Counted from the first letter of the stretch, positions 36,235-45,396 are shown. The stretch: 46,639 nt of DNA from an uncultured Oligella sp. (GCA_947632105.1 CANROD010000013.1:1-46639), one strand, 5' to 3'. Notes: generated by a model not told the origin, from the letters alone. Numbers and translations: made by a program.

Positions 36235-36356
36235 TATATTGCGATTTAAATACAATCAATTACATTTTATTGAAACAATATTTCAGCTATATGAATCCTT
36301 GCTAGAAAAAATGAATATAAACGCCCCGACTAATAACGGTTAGCGCGATAAAACAC

Positions 36357-36680
36357 TTAAGCGCGATGGTCTCTGGTTTTAGAAATAACCTTTTCGAGAC
36401 CTCGTACTAATTGTCGTGTCGCTTCTAAAACAGCATGCTGAATATCCTCTGAACGGTGCTCAGCAATCACTGGGTTTTGACCCGCGATACGCCCCTCCAC
36501 AACACAACGCTTATCCATAGCGCCAGCTCGTATCTCACTATTGACGTCAGTCAAAAAATACTCAACACGAATAAGATGAGAAGCTTGATGCTTCAACTCC
36601 TTTTGAGCGATAGCTTCGATACGCTTTACTAAATCCTCTGTACGAGTAGTATGACTATCTGTATTGACTAATATTTGCAT
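36357..36680 (-). CDS. hpf: Ribosome hibernation factor, HPF/RaiA family (short form)
   Basis: This 107-residue protein matches the S30AE/HPF fold: QILVNTDSHT at the start, VEYFLTDVNSE, CVVEGRIAGQNPVIAEH and the helix DIQHAVLEATRQLVRGLEKV. Members bind the small ribosomal subunit at stationary phase and prevent translation. It lacks the C-terminal dimerisation domain of long HPF. GGAGG precedes the ATG. It is a single gene, not next to rpoN where hpf often sits, so it may be a second paralogue. Confidence 0.85.
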   Translation of the reverse strand: MQILVNTDSHTTRTEDLVKRIEAIAQKELKHQASHLIRVEYFLTDVNSEIRAGAMDKRCVVEGRIAGQNPVIAEHRSEDIQHAVLEATRQLVRGLEKVISKTRDHRA

Positions 36681-36841
36681 ATGGCCTCCATATAACGACT
36701 ACAAACTAATTCAACTTAAAAATAAACATCCATATACTTATTATCACTGTTTCTAATGCATTTATCTAAGGTTTTAATAAATCTTGAACAAAAGCCCTCA
36801 TTAACACTCTAATTATTAAATAAACAAAAATAGGACAAACT

Positions 36842-37567
36842 ATGATTTTCTTAAAAAAAGTCAGTCAACTATGGACTTATGGATTGATGATAAGCACCTT
36901 GGGTTTAAGCGCAAACGCTTTGGCCCAAAGTGACATTGACTATGTAGATGCAGTCTTTGCTGTGAGCTATAACAGCAACTTATCAACTAACGATGCACAT
37001 CTAAGCATTGATAATGATCACGGTAACGTTAAGGTAAATTTTGCTATCGAACACACCCTACTTGACACAACCCAAAGTGCTCAGTTTAGGAATGAACAAT
37101 GTAGTATTACTCCGCAATCTTACACCTCGACATCTAAAGCTGCATTTCGCAGTAAAACCACCGAATCACTTAACTTTGACTGGCCCGCTAAAACAGCAAC
37201 TCGTCAGCATAATAAAGACGACAACATGAGCTTTGCATTGGATCAACAACTGTATGATCCAATGAGCTTATTTTTTAAAGCCCGCTGTGATCTAATGGCT
37301 GGTAAAACGCAGCTCTCCTATCCCCTCATCCACAAGGGTAAAGAAAAGACGCACAAATACAATGTAATCGGTACAGAGATTGTTGAAACAGAGATAGGTG
37401 ACTTTGACACATTGGTAGTACAGCGCCAGCGTAGTAACCCTGACCGCCGTACCACTTTTTATGTTGCTCCAGCATTGGATTATTTAATCGTTAAAATCAA
37501 TCACCGAGAAAATAGTCTTGCGAATATTTCCATGACCTTAAAAAGCATGGACTATAAGACTAAATAG
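36842..37567 (+). CDS. Exported protein, DUF3108-like
   Basis: A signal peptide covers about residues 1-28 (ends NALAQ). The mature part is rich in beta-strand pattern and ends with EIGDFDTLVVQRQRSNPDRR and TTFYVAPALDYLIVKINHRE, which resembles DUF3108 proteins; their function is unknown. Two Cys in the mature part (CSITPQSY, ARCDLMAG) could form a disulfide. AGGACAAACT lies before the ATG. It converges on the polyamine-binding gene and shares no operon. Confidence 0.72.
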   Translation: MIFLKKVSQLWTYGLMISTLGLSANALAQSDIDYVDAVFAVSYNSNLSTNDAHLSIDNDHGNVKVNFAIEHTLLDTTQSAQFRNEQCSITPQSYTSTSKAAFRSKTTESLNFDWPAKTATRQHNKDDNMSFALDQQLYDPMSLFFKARCDLMAGKTQLSYPLIHKGKEKTHKYNVIGTEIVETEIGDFDTLVVQRQRSNPDRRTTFYVAPALDYLIVKINHRENSLANISMTLKSMDYKTK

Positions 37568-37588
37568 GCCCTGAACCCTCACTTAACG

Positions 37589-38710
37589 CTAACGACCAGC
37601 CTTAAGCTCTGCCCACAAACGCGTCTGTAGTCTTAAAAGCTCCATCGACTGAGGCTGCATTAAGAACAAAGTGTCTCGTACATCAGGCGGTGGGTAAAGC
37701 ATCGGGTCATTAGCGATTTCAGGCTTAACGTGCTTGACGGACTCTAGGTTTGCATTAGAGAAGAACATCTCATTGGTAATCTCAGCATGTACCTCTGGGA
37801 TCTCCATGTAGTTAATAAATGCCATGGCATTATCAAAATTTGGCGCCCCCTTGGCAACCGCCATCATATCCATCCAAACTAACGCACCACCTTCGGGGAT
37901 AAAGTAACCAATCTCGTATGGTCGATTAGACTCTTTAGCGCGGTCTTTGGCAATATACACATCACCGTCACCCCCATAGACTAAACAGAGATCATTCTGC
38001 GCTAACTCTTCAATATACCCTGCTGGACTAAAGTGCTTAATATACGGACGAATAGACTTTAAAACCTCAAAAGCAGCTAAATAATCATCTGGATTCTGAG
38101 TCGCAGGATCTTTGCCGATATAGTTAAGGACGGCAGGGAAAACTAAGCCTGCTTCATCGTAAATAGAAATACCACACTCAGAAAATTTCTTGGCCTTCTC
38201 AGGATCAAATAAATTACCCCAGTCCATGAAGTCGACATCCTCACCAGCAACTTCCTTGGCTCGTGTCATATTATACCCTAGACCTAAGGTACCCATAGCC
38301 CATGGTACTAGGTATTCATTACCCGGATCAACTTCCTCTAAGAGCTTCATAATCTCAGGATCGAGATTTTTCAAATTAGGCAGTTGAGATTTATCGAGCT
38401 TTTCTAAAAGACCAGCCTCAATCTGACGTTTAGCATAATAACTACTAGGAATAACCACGTCGTAACCTGAGTTACCAATAAGTAATTTAGTTTGTAAAAC
38501 GTCATTATTATCAAAGGTATCAAAATTCACCTTAATACCTGTCATCTGCTCAAAGCGAGGAATTGTATCCTCAGCCACATACTCAGCCCAATGGTAAATA
38601 TTAACCTTTCCCTTATCTTGAGAAAAGGCACCACTACTGACAGCAAATAAGGCACCGGCTAAAACAGTGCTGTTAGCAACACCTTTCACAACTTTTTCAA
38701 GCATCATCAT
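37589..38710 (-). CDS. Polyamine ABC transporter substrate-binding protein (PotF/PotD-like)
   Basis: This 373-residue periplasmic binding protein starts with a signal peptide (about 1-31, ending GAFS) and the family sequence VNIYHWAEYVAEDTIPRFEQ. Aromatic and acidic residues typical of putrescine/spermidine binding pockets are present (DVVIPSSYY, CLVYGGDGDVYIA, GALVWMDMMAVAKGAPN). Three ATGs lie at the start; the AGGAGG site fits the second or third better than the first. No permease or ATPase genes accompany it, so it must serve a transporter encoded elsewhere or act as a sensor. Confidence 0.9.
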   Translation of the reverse strand: MMMLEKVVKGVANSTVLAGALFAVSSGAFSQDKGKVNIYHWAEYVAEDTIPRFEQMTGIKVNFDTFDNNDVLQTKLLIGNSGYDVVIPSSYYAKRQIEAGLLEKLDKSQLPNLKNLDPEIMKLLEEVDPGNEYLVPWAMGTLGLGYNMTRAKEVAGEDVDFMDWGNLFDPEKAKKFSECGISIYDEAGLVFPAVLNYIGKDPATQNPDDYLAAFEVLKSIRPYIKHFSPAGYIEELAQNDLCLVYGGDGDVYIAKDRAKESNRPYEIGYFIPEGGALVWMDMMAVAKGAPNFDNAMAFINYMEIPEVHAEITNEMFFSNANLESVKHVKPEIANDPMLYPPPDVRDTLFLMQPQSMELLRLQTRLWAELKAGR

Positions 38711-38797
38711 ATTCCTCCTAAGTAGGACACTAGTTAAAAGAAAGACAGAATTGTCTCATCAAATGATGAGCTAGATTTTATTGTGTTTTGATGTATA

Positions 38798-38820
38798 AAA
38801 AGCGCTAAATAAGCGCTTTT
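38798..38820 (-). terminator. Terminator after gltS
   Basis: AAAAGCGCT (38798-38806) and AGCGCTTTT (38812-38820) form a 9-bp stem with a 5-nt loop, followed on the minus strand by a T-run. It separates gltS from the polyamine-binding gene. Confidence 0.8.
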
Positions 38821-38829
38821 TATAAAAAC

Positions 38830-40107
38830 CTACTGTAAGAATGGAATTTGTGTAAAGATTTGAAGGACTGTTGCGTTAATTATATCCACAAAAAATGCGC
38901 CGACTATCGGTACTAATAAGAATGCCTTATACGATGGGCCGTATCTATCTGTGACCGCCTGCATATTGGCTACCGCCGTCGGTGTCGCCCCTAAACCAAA
39001 ACCACAATGACCTGCCGCCAAAACAACAGCATCATAATCTTTGCCCATCACTCGGTATGTTATAAAAATGGCATAAAGCATCATGATCACTACCTGCACC
39101 GCTAAAATTGCCAGTACAGGTACTGCTAAATCCACTAATTCCCATAGCCTCAAAGAAAGTAATGCCATCGCTAAAAACAACGACAGAGATGCATTACCAA
39201 ACAAGTCAATAGCGCGATCAAACATTTCAAAGCTAAAAACATGGGTCAAAATATTACGAATAATCACCCCACCCATTAAAGCCCACACAAAGGTGGGTAA
39301 TTCAACAACCGTACCTTGCGCCACATTAGTCATCACATCAGCAAAGGCCAAGCAAGCCGCAAATAATGCTAATGTTTCAATCGCCGATGAAACTGTCAAA
39401 CGGCGAATCTGATCTGGCTTATCAAATAATGCATCCATCGAATCATCATCATCTTCATGATGCTGCGTTTTATACAATGATGCCTTCTCTGCCTGCTTCT
39501 CTAATGGCGTCCGGTCGCTCTGTTCAGGCAACGGTTCACGTTTCATTTTCTTTAATAAGAAATTTGCCACCGGACCACCAATCATACCGCCAGCCACTAA
39601 GCCAAAAGTCGCTGTTGCCACACCCAAGGATGTAGCACCGACAATCCCATAACGGTCCTCTAAAATAGGCCCCCAAGCAGCAGCTGTTCCATGGCCTCCA
39701 GTCAGCGTAATTGAACCCGTTACAAGTCCCATTAAGGGATCTAAACCGACTAAACTAGCCATCGCCACACCGACTACATCTTGTACAATGATCAAGCCGG
39801 AAACCGTGATACTAAAAATGACTAGCGGTATACCACCAACCTTCAAACGCTTAAAATCTGCGCTTAATCCAATAGAAGAGAAGAACAACAGCATAAACGC
39901 TGTCTGAAGGTCACTGTCAAATATAAAATGAACATCAAAAAAGTACTTAATAAACACAACGATAAGACCTGCTAACAATCCGCCAGCGACAGGTTCCGGT
40001 ATGTTATACGTAGCTAAAAATTTAATTTTCCGAGTTAAAAAGCGGCCTAATAACAGCACCAATGTGGCGAGAATTAGGGTGTAATAAGCATTTAGTGTTA
40101 TTTCCAT
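38830..40107 (-). CDS. gltS: Sodium/glutamate symporter GltS
   Basis: GltS takes up glutamate with Na+. The protein has ten or more hydrophobic helices in two halves, with the conserved GSITLTGGHGTAAAWGP and AGHCGFGLGATPTAVANMQ, which are the two repeated reentrant-loop motifs. A hydrophilic, acidic linker of about 60 residues (around 205-245) joins the halves. The ATG at 40107 (425 residues) has GAGGGAG upstream; a longer frame adds ten residues. It is a single transcription unit with its own terminator. Confidence 0.93.
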   Translation of the reverse strand: MEITLNAYYTLILATLVLLLGRFLTRKIKFLATYNIPEPVAGGLLAGLIVVFIKYFFDVHFIFDSDLQTAFMLLFFSSIGLSADFKRLKVGGIPLVIFSITVSGLIIVQDVVGVAMASLVGLDPLMGLVTGSITLTGGHGTAAAWGPILEDRYGIVGATSLGVATATFGLVAGGMIGGPVANFLLKKMKREPLPEQSDRTPLEKQAEKASLYKTQHHEDDDDSMDALFDKPDQIRRLTVSSAIETLALFAACLAFADVMTNVAQGTVVELPTFVWALMGGVIIRNILTHVFSFEMFDRAIDLFGNASLSLFLAMALLSLRLWELVDLAVPVLAILAVQVVIMMLYAIFITYRVMGKDYDAVVLAAGHCGFGLGATPTAVANMQAVTDRYGPSYKAFLLVPIVGAFFVDIINATVLQIFTQIPFLQ

Positions 40108-40347
40108 CGGGCACTCCCTCTTTTTGAATTTTCTCACAGTGTATAGTGATAAACCCGTAGCGTAAAGTCTTAAGTTACTAACATTTCATCATTGCAGCGC
40201 ACCATTTATAAGTGTTGTTTGCATGATTGACACTATGTTACCTAGCACTTATGCTAATTTCAATTGACTCTAAACTCACTTATGCTGTTTTATTAATCCA
40301 AGTCATTAATTATTAAAATAACCGATTATTTACTTAAAAACATCACT

Positions 40348-41160
40348 ATGAGCGCCTATTACACACTTATTTCCAGACAACACACAGATGATGGCAGTAC
40401 CATTGCCAAGTATCAAGCCAATATCCACTGTCAAGGCGCGTGGAACGCTCACGAACAGCATATGGCTCCTGCTTCAGGGCTAATGAGTTATGAACTAGAG
40501 TTATTTGAACCGCGTGATGATATGCTCTATGCCCGTATTAGCTACGACATCATGGGTTTAATACCACTTAAAAACTTTACGGTGACGACCCGCAATATTC
40601 GTCCCGGTAAAACAATTGAATTAATTGAATCAACTCTTAGCTGTGATGGCAAAACCGCTATCATCGCTAGAGCTTGGCGTCTTATCCAAAACAATACCGC
40701 AGCAGTTGCTACCTCCGAGGACCTGCCAATTGTTAGTCGCGATAAAATGAAGAAAAGACCTGAAATTATTGAGCTTTGGCCTGGCGGCTACATTAATTCA
40801 GTCAAAGACCATCTTTATGCCAGTATTGATCGTCGTAACGGCAGATCCCAGTCATGGCTTAGTAATGATCTTGAAATGGTTGAGGGCGTTAAAACCAGCT
40901 CATTTGTAAAGTTGATTGGTATGGTAGATACTAACAACGGCTTAGCTATTGCACAAGAGGCGCCATTTAGCCATATGTTCCCTAATGTTGACCTACAAAT
41001 TCATCTATATCGTATGCCCAAAGGCGACTGGTTAGGTTTGGATACACGCCAACAATACGGCGCTAATGGTGTGGGCCTAACATCCGCTGTGCTGCACGAT
41101 GAGGATGGGCCGTTTGGTCATAGCGAACAGATTTTGACTGTCCGCCCTATGCCAAAGTAA
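40348..41160 (+). CDS. Thioesterase-family (double hot-dog) protein
   Basis: This 270-residue protein resembles acyl-CoA thioesterase-family proteins with two hot-dog domains. Recognisable parts are DGSTIAKYQANIHCQGAWN near the start, SYELELFEPRDDML, and the C-terminal GDWLGLDTRQQYGANGVGLT followed by SAVLHDEDGPFGHSEQIL, which matches the catalytic DxxG/HSEQ region. The substrate is not predictable. No strong ribosome site precedes the ATG. It converges on pdxA. Confidence 0.78.
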   Translation: MSAYYTLISRQHTDDGSTIAKYQANIHCQGAWNAHEQHMAPASGLMSYELELFEPRDDMLYARISYDIMGLIPLKNFTVTTRNIRPGKTIELIESTLSCDGKTAIIARAWRLIQNNTAAVATSEDLPIVSRDKMKKRPEIIELWPGGYINSVKDHLYASIDRRNGRSQSWLSNDLEMVEGVKTSSFVKLIGMVDTNNGLAIAQEAPFSHMFPNVDLQIHLYRMPKGDWLGLDTRQQYGANGVGLTSAVLHDEDGPFGHSEQILTVRPMPK

Positions 41161-41173
41161 ACCCTATCTGCCG

Positions 41174-42214
41174 TCAAGCCTTACCACGGGCAGCGTCCCA
41201 CACTGCTGCCCAGCCCTGTGAGAGCTCTGCCGCACGCTCGGCTGCCATCACCAAACTATCCTCACGAGCAATATTTTTACCAGCAATATCAAACGCCGTC
41301 CCATGATCAACCGAGACACGAACAGCCGGTAAACCGACCGTAATATTGACTCCCTGATCGCCATACACTGCTTTAAACGGCGCATGACCCTGATCGTGAT
41401 AGCACATAACTAACAACTTCCAACGCTTATCACGCACTGTTTGCGGCCAAATAACATCTCCCGGAAGTGGACCATGCATATTGATGCCTCGCTCTCTTGC
41501 TCTATTCATTGCTGGGATAATAATTTGTGACTCCTCGGTGCCAAAAAGATTATTTTCACCCGCATGAGGATTAAGACCGGCAACAGCAATCGCCTCACCC
41601 TCGCGACCTAAGGCTTTAGAAAATGCGTATACCAAATTAAAAATCTCATCAAAACGCTCCGGTGTACAGTCCTCCACCGCTTGTTTCATTGAGACATGGG
41701 TAGTCGCATGGAACACAAATAAATCACCACTGGATAGCACTAGAGAGAAATTTTCAACACCAAACTCATGGGCTAATAACTCGGTATGACCTGGCCAGTC
41801 ATAGCCTCCCATCTGCATAGCTTCCTTGTTTAACGGTGCAGTGACTATACCATCTACCTCACCGCTACGCACCAAGGCGCAGGCCTTCATCACGAACTCA
41901 GCAGCACTCGCTCCGGCTCGCGCATCTAACGTTGCTAATTGCACCTCCGCCAAACTTTGTCCAACCTGAATGACCTCAATGGTACCTGGTATATTGTAAA
42001 TATCGGCAGGCCGTTGCACTTCGATGACTCGATTAGCATCAAAACCTATTTGCTGAGCCGCCTTTTGTAGAGAAGCGACATCACCAATCACCACAAAGCG
42101 CGCTTTTTGACGTAAATCATGATGCTTTAAGAGCATTTTAGCTGTAACTTCAGGACCTATACCGGCGACATCACCTAGCGTCACAGCTAGTATAGGCAAT
42201 ACATTTGTACTCAT
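41174..42214 (-). CDS. pdxA: 4-hydroxythreonine-4-phosphate dehydrogenase family (PdxA)
   Basis: PdxA oxidises 4-phosphohydroxy-L-threonine in pyridoxal phosphate synthesis; PdxA2 relatives act on D-threonate or D-erythronate phosphates. The sequence has AVTLGDVAGIGPEVTAK, the zinc-binding WPGHTELLAHEFG and CYHDQGHAPFK, and DHGTAFDIAGK. The ATG at 42214 (346 residues) has AAGGGAG just upstream; a TTG three nt before is less likely. It is not next to ksgA or surA, the usual neighbours of biosynthetic pdxA, and no dtnK-like kinase is nearby, so which branch it serves is open. Confidence 0.9.
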   Translation of the reverse strand: MSTNVLPILAVTLGDVAGIGPEVTAKMLLKHHDLRQKARFVVIGDVASLQKAAQQIGFDANRVIEVQRPADIYNIPGTIEVIQVGQSLAEVQLATLDARAGASAAEFVMKACALVRSGEVDGIVTAPLNKEAMQMGGYDWPGHTELLAHEFGVENFSLVLSSGDLFVFHATTHVSMKQAVEDCTPERFDEIFNLVYAFSKALGREGEAIAVAGLNPHAGENNLFGTEESQIIIPAMNRARERGINMHGPLPGDVIWPQTVRDKRWKLLVMCYHDQGHAPFKAVYGDQGVNITVGLPAVRVSVDHGTAFDIAGKNIAREDSLVMAAERAAELSQGWAAVWDAARGKA

Positions 42215-42896
42215 CAAATCTCCCTTCTAATCATGCGTTACTTGTAGCACATCACCTCCGACTTAGTGGCAAAAAGATCGCGAAGCACTATGCGCTAGAT
42301 TAATTTACCATCAACTACAGTAAATTCATGCTCATATATTTTAGTCGTTGTGCCTATGAACTAGGCCGTAGATTGTAGAATGTAGTGAATATTTAGTACC
42401 TTACCCTTGTCTGTATTATTAAGTCATCGTACACAGAAACTTGTAGACATGAAACTGCGCCTAAGGTGATATCACGCCTTAGCAACAACCAACTCTAGTT
42501 TAAAAGGTGTTATTACCCTTGCTCCCCCTAAGTGTCTTAGCTTCGCTTATAAACAACTGCTAAGAAAAAGAGTGTTTAACCTTAATTATCCATGACTTTC
42601 TCTCACTAACATCTGAACTGCTAGTTAGCTACGACGTTCGCACTGCCTCTTCATAATAATCGTGTACTACAGTTGCCGACTGTGATGTAACTCTCTAGTC
42701 ATGAACACGCCACCTCCTACGCATCAAAAATATAAATATTAGAAATAGAAACATAAACATTTTTATATTTACTTAGCAAAACGAATTTATTGCGTCTGGT
42801 GTGGTAAGAAAATTACCACAAAACTTAATTCAATTTAGGCTAACCTTAAACTAATAAGATCGGACTACTATTAATTTGTTACCGAAAAGAAATTAA
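42215..42896. other. Intergenic region before norZ without a clear gene
   Basis: About 680 nt lack any convincing gene. A hairpin at 42461-42482 has arms CTAAGG and CCTTAG around the palindrome TGATATCA. On the minus strand a short open stretch (42361..42295) ends KIYEHEFTVVDGKLI before a stop, which reads like a protein C-terminus and could be the remains of a gene once upstream of pdxA. Upstream of it the frame is broken repeatedly. No FNR-type palindrome was found. Confidence 0.5.
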
Positions 42897-42925
42897 TAGC
42901 CAAGAGAAGTAAAATTTTGTATACT
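42897..42925 (+). promoter_or_regulatory. norZ promoter
   Basis: TAGCCA (42897-42902), a 17-nt spacer and TATACT (42920-42925, five of six matches) give a start near 42932, right at the edge of the NsrR-type operator. About 105 nt of leader would precede the norZ ATG. Confidence 0.55.
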
Positions 42926-42933
42926 TTCACCTA

Positions 42934-42956
42934 AAGATGTATTTATAATGTATCTT
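42934..42956 (+). promoter_or_regulatory. NsrR-type operator upstream of norZ
   Basis: A 23-nt imperfect palindrome has half-sites AAGATGTATTT (42934-42944) and TAATGTATCTT (42946-42956) around a central A. It closely matches the known NsrR consensus of paired AAGATGYATTT-type half-sites. NsrR is an iron-sulfur repressor that leaves DNA on contact with NO. The site covers the predicted transcription start of norZ, an expected place for repression. No nsrR gene is in the window. Confidence 0.85.
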
Positions 42957-43000
42957 TATTTCTTATAGGTAATCGACCGTTACTTATAAATTTTTGGTCG

Positions 43001-43023
43001 CCGAGCAGTTATCTCGGGTTTTT
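43001..43023 (+). other. Terminator-like hairpin in the norZ leader
   Basis: CCGAG (43001-43005) and CTCGG (43013-43017) pair around a 7-nt loop, followed by G and five Ts, just ahead of the AAGGAG ribosome site of norZ (43025-43030). The stem is short; it may be a weak attenuator, a stabilising hairpin or chance. Confidence 0.4.
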
Positions 43024-43036
43024 CAAGGAGCACCGT

Positions 43037-45361
43037 ATGGGTCAGTACAAAAAGCTTTGGTGGACTCTCATCGCAGTCATGGTAATTGCCATGTCGATCC
43101 TAGGGTATTTTGGGGTTGAGGTTTACCGCCACGTGCCGCCTACACCGGCACAATTTAAAGTTGAAAATACAGAACAAATCCTCATGACAAATGAGGATAT
43201 TATGCGTGGACAGTCCGCCTGGCAGAGTACAGGTGGTATGCAGGTAGGTTCGATTTGGGGGCATGGCGCATACCAAGCCCCAGACTGGACAGCAGACTGG
43301 TTACACCGCGAGTTAGTCGCCTGGTTAGAGTTAGCTGCGCAGGATGAGTTCGGTATTGCTTATGACCAGCTCAATACGGGTCAAAAGGCTATGCTTGAAG
43401 GCTTACTAAAAGAGGAGTATCGCACTAACACCTATGATGAAGCAACTGATACTGTCACCATTTCTGAACGCCGCGCTCAGGCGATTGAGAACATCAGTGG
43501 TTACTATCAGAGTGTGTATGGTGATGATCCGACCCTACGTTCTACACGTGAAAGCTTCGCCATGAAGGAAAATACACTTCCTGATCCTGAGCGTCGCGAA
43601 AGACTAACTAACTTCTTTTTCTGGACATCTTGGGCTGCCGCTACTGATAGACCTGGCCATAATGTGACCTATACCAATAACTGGCCACCTGAGCCTTTAA
43701 TTGATAACGTTCCTTCTGGCGAAAACATTATTTGGTCGATTATTTCCGTTGTTCTACTAATTGCCGGTGTCGGTTTCTTAGTTTGGGGTTGGGCATTCTT
43801 GCGTAAAGAGGAATCTGAGGAGCCAACACCTCCTAAGTATGATCCAATCAAAGCGATCACCCTTACCTCTTCTCAGAAATCCCTATGGAAATTTGCCTTA
43901 CTAACGGTCAGTCTATTCGTCTTCCAGATTTTCCTCGGTGGTGCGTTAGCTCACTATACCGTTGAAGGGCAACACTTTTATGGTATTGAACTATCCAAGT
44001 GGCTTCCCTACTCCTTGCTAAGAACCTGGCACTTACAGAGTGCAGTTCTATGGATTGCGAGTGGTTTCTTAACAGCTGGTTTATTTTTAGCACCAATTAT
44101 TAATGGTGGTAAGGATCCTAAGTGGCAAACACTGGGCGTAAACATTTTATTTGGCGCTTTATTATTTGTTACGGTTGGTTCATTTGCAGGTAACTACATT
44201 TCAATTGCCGGTCATATGCCTGAACACCTTAACTTTATGTGGGGTCATCAGGGTTATGAGTATCTAGACTTAGGTCGTGTATGGCAGTTCTTACTCTTCA
44301 TCGGTATCGCTTTCTGGTTGGTTCTGATGTTGCGTGGTTTAATTAACGGCATTCGTCAAGAAACTGACAAGAGTTTACTTGTTTTATTTACTTCCTCAGT
44401 AGTTGCTATCGGACTATTCTATGGTACCGGTCTATTCTACGGTGAGCACACTCCATTACCAATCATGGAATACTGGCGTTGGTGGGTTGTTCACTTATGG
44501 GTAGAGGGTTTCTTTGAGGTGTTTGCAACCGCTTCCTTGTCTGTCATCTTCGTTGCGATGGGCTTGGTATCTAAGCGTATGGCAACAATTACAACCCTCG
44601 TTGCTGCTTCCTTATTTATGATTGGTGGTATCCCAGGTACGTTCCACCACTTATACTTCGCTGGTACAACAACGCCTGTGATGGCTGTCGGTGCTGCGTT
44701 TAGTGCGTTAGAATCTGTCCCATTAATTTTATTAGGCTATGAAGCTTGGGAAAACTGGAGCTTACGCAAAAAATCACCATGGATGCAAAATATACGTTGG
44801 CCAATTATATTCTTCGTAGCGGTTGCGTTCTGGAATATGCTTGGTGCTGGCGTCTTCGGCTTTATGATTAACCCACCCATTTCATTATTCTATATCCAAG
44901 GTCTAAACACGACACCTGTTCACGCTCACGCAGCCCTCTTCGGTGTATATGGATTCCTATCTTTAGGCTTTGTAATGCTAGTGTTACGCTACATCCGTCC
45001 AGATATGGTCTTTAATGAGAAGTTAATGAAGTTTGGTTTCTGGAGTTTAAATCTTGGTCTAGTACTAATGATTACTATCAGCTTACTACCTATCGGTTTA
45101 TACCAGTTCTACGCTAGTGTGACTAAAGGCATGTGGTATGCACGTAGTGAAGGTTTCTTACAGCAAGACTTCCTAGAAACCCTACGTTGGCTACGTACTA
45201 TCGGTGACGTCGTGTTTATTGCTGGTGGTTTAGCTATCTTCGCTCAAGTTGCTCTAGCACTATTGAACAAGTGCAATAACGCAACTCCTGAGAAAGAAGA
45301 AGCTGAAGAGAAAAATGCCTATAGCTGCTGCGGCGGTTGTGGCTCAACTAATGGCCACTAA
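43037..45361 (+). CDS. norZ: Quinol-dependent nitric oxide reductase (qNOR)
   Basis: NorZ (also called NorB or qNor) reduces 2 NO to N2O with electrons from quinol, for NO detoxification or the denitrification step. The 774-residue protein fuses a NorC-like N-terminal domain without a CxxCH haem motif to a NorB-like part with about 12 further helices. Haem and FeB ligands are visible as TWHLQSAVLW, HLWVEGFFEVF, GTFHHLYFAG and HAHAALFGVYG. The last residues, YSCCGGCGSTNGH, form a Cys-rich tail that is odd for the family. The AAGGAG site supports the ATG. NsrR control is predicted from the upstream operator. Confidence 0.96.
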   Translation: MGQYKKLWWTLIAVMVIAMSILGYFGVEVYRHVPPTPAQFKVENTEQILMTNEDIMRGQSAWQSTGGMQVGSIWGHGAYQAPDWTADWLHRELVAWLELAAQDEFGIAYDQLNTGQKAMLEGLLKEEYRTNTYDEATDTVTISERRAQAIENISGYYQSVYGDDPTLRSTRESFAMKENTLPDPERRERLTNFFFWTSWAAATDRPGHNVTYTNNWPPEPLIDNVPSGENIIWSIISVVLLIAGVGFLVWGWAFLRKEESEEPTPPKYDPIKAITLTSSQKSLWKFALLTVSLFVFQIFLGGALAHYTVEGQHFYGIELSKWLPYSLLRTWHLQSAVLWIASGFLTAGLFLAPIINGGKDPKWQTLGVNILFGALLFVTVGSFAGNYISIAGHMPEHLNFMWGHQGYEYLDLGRVWQFLLFIGIAFWLVLMLRGLINGIRQETDKSLLVLFTSSVVAIGLFYGTGLFYGEHTPLPIMEYWRWWVVHLWVEGFFEVFATASLSVIFVAMGLVSKRMATITTLVAASLFMIGGIPGTFHHLYFAGTTTPVMAVGAAFSALESVPLILLGYEAWENWSLRKKSPWMQNIRWPIIFFVAVAFWNMLGAGVFGFMINPPISLFYIQGLNTTPVHAHAALFGVYGFLSLGFVMLVLRYIRPDMVFNEKLMKFGFWSLNLGLVLMITISLLPIGLYQFYASVTKGMWYARSEGFLQQDFLETLRWLRTIGDVVFIAGGLAIFAQVALALLNKCNNATPEKEEAEEKNAYSCCGGCGSTNGH

Positions 45362-45396
45362 TTTGCTAGCTTCTTAGCAATAACGTGCTAACCCTA

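Noticed and set aside
42297-42315. FNR/Dnr-type palindrome before norZ
   Set aside because: The closest match, TTAAT...ATCAA, has a wrong base and a 5-nt spacer and is 700 nt from the gene.
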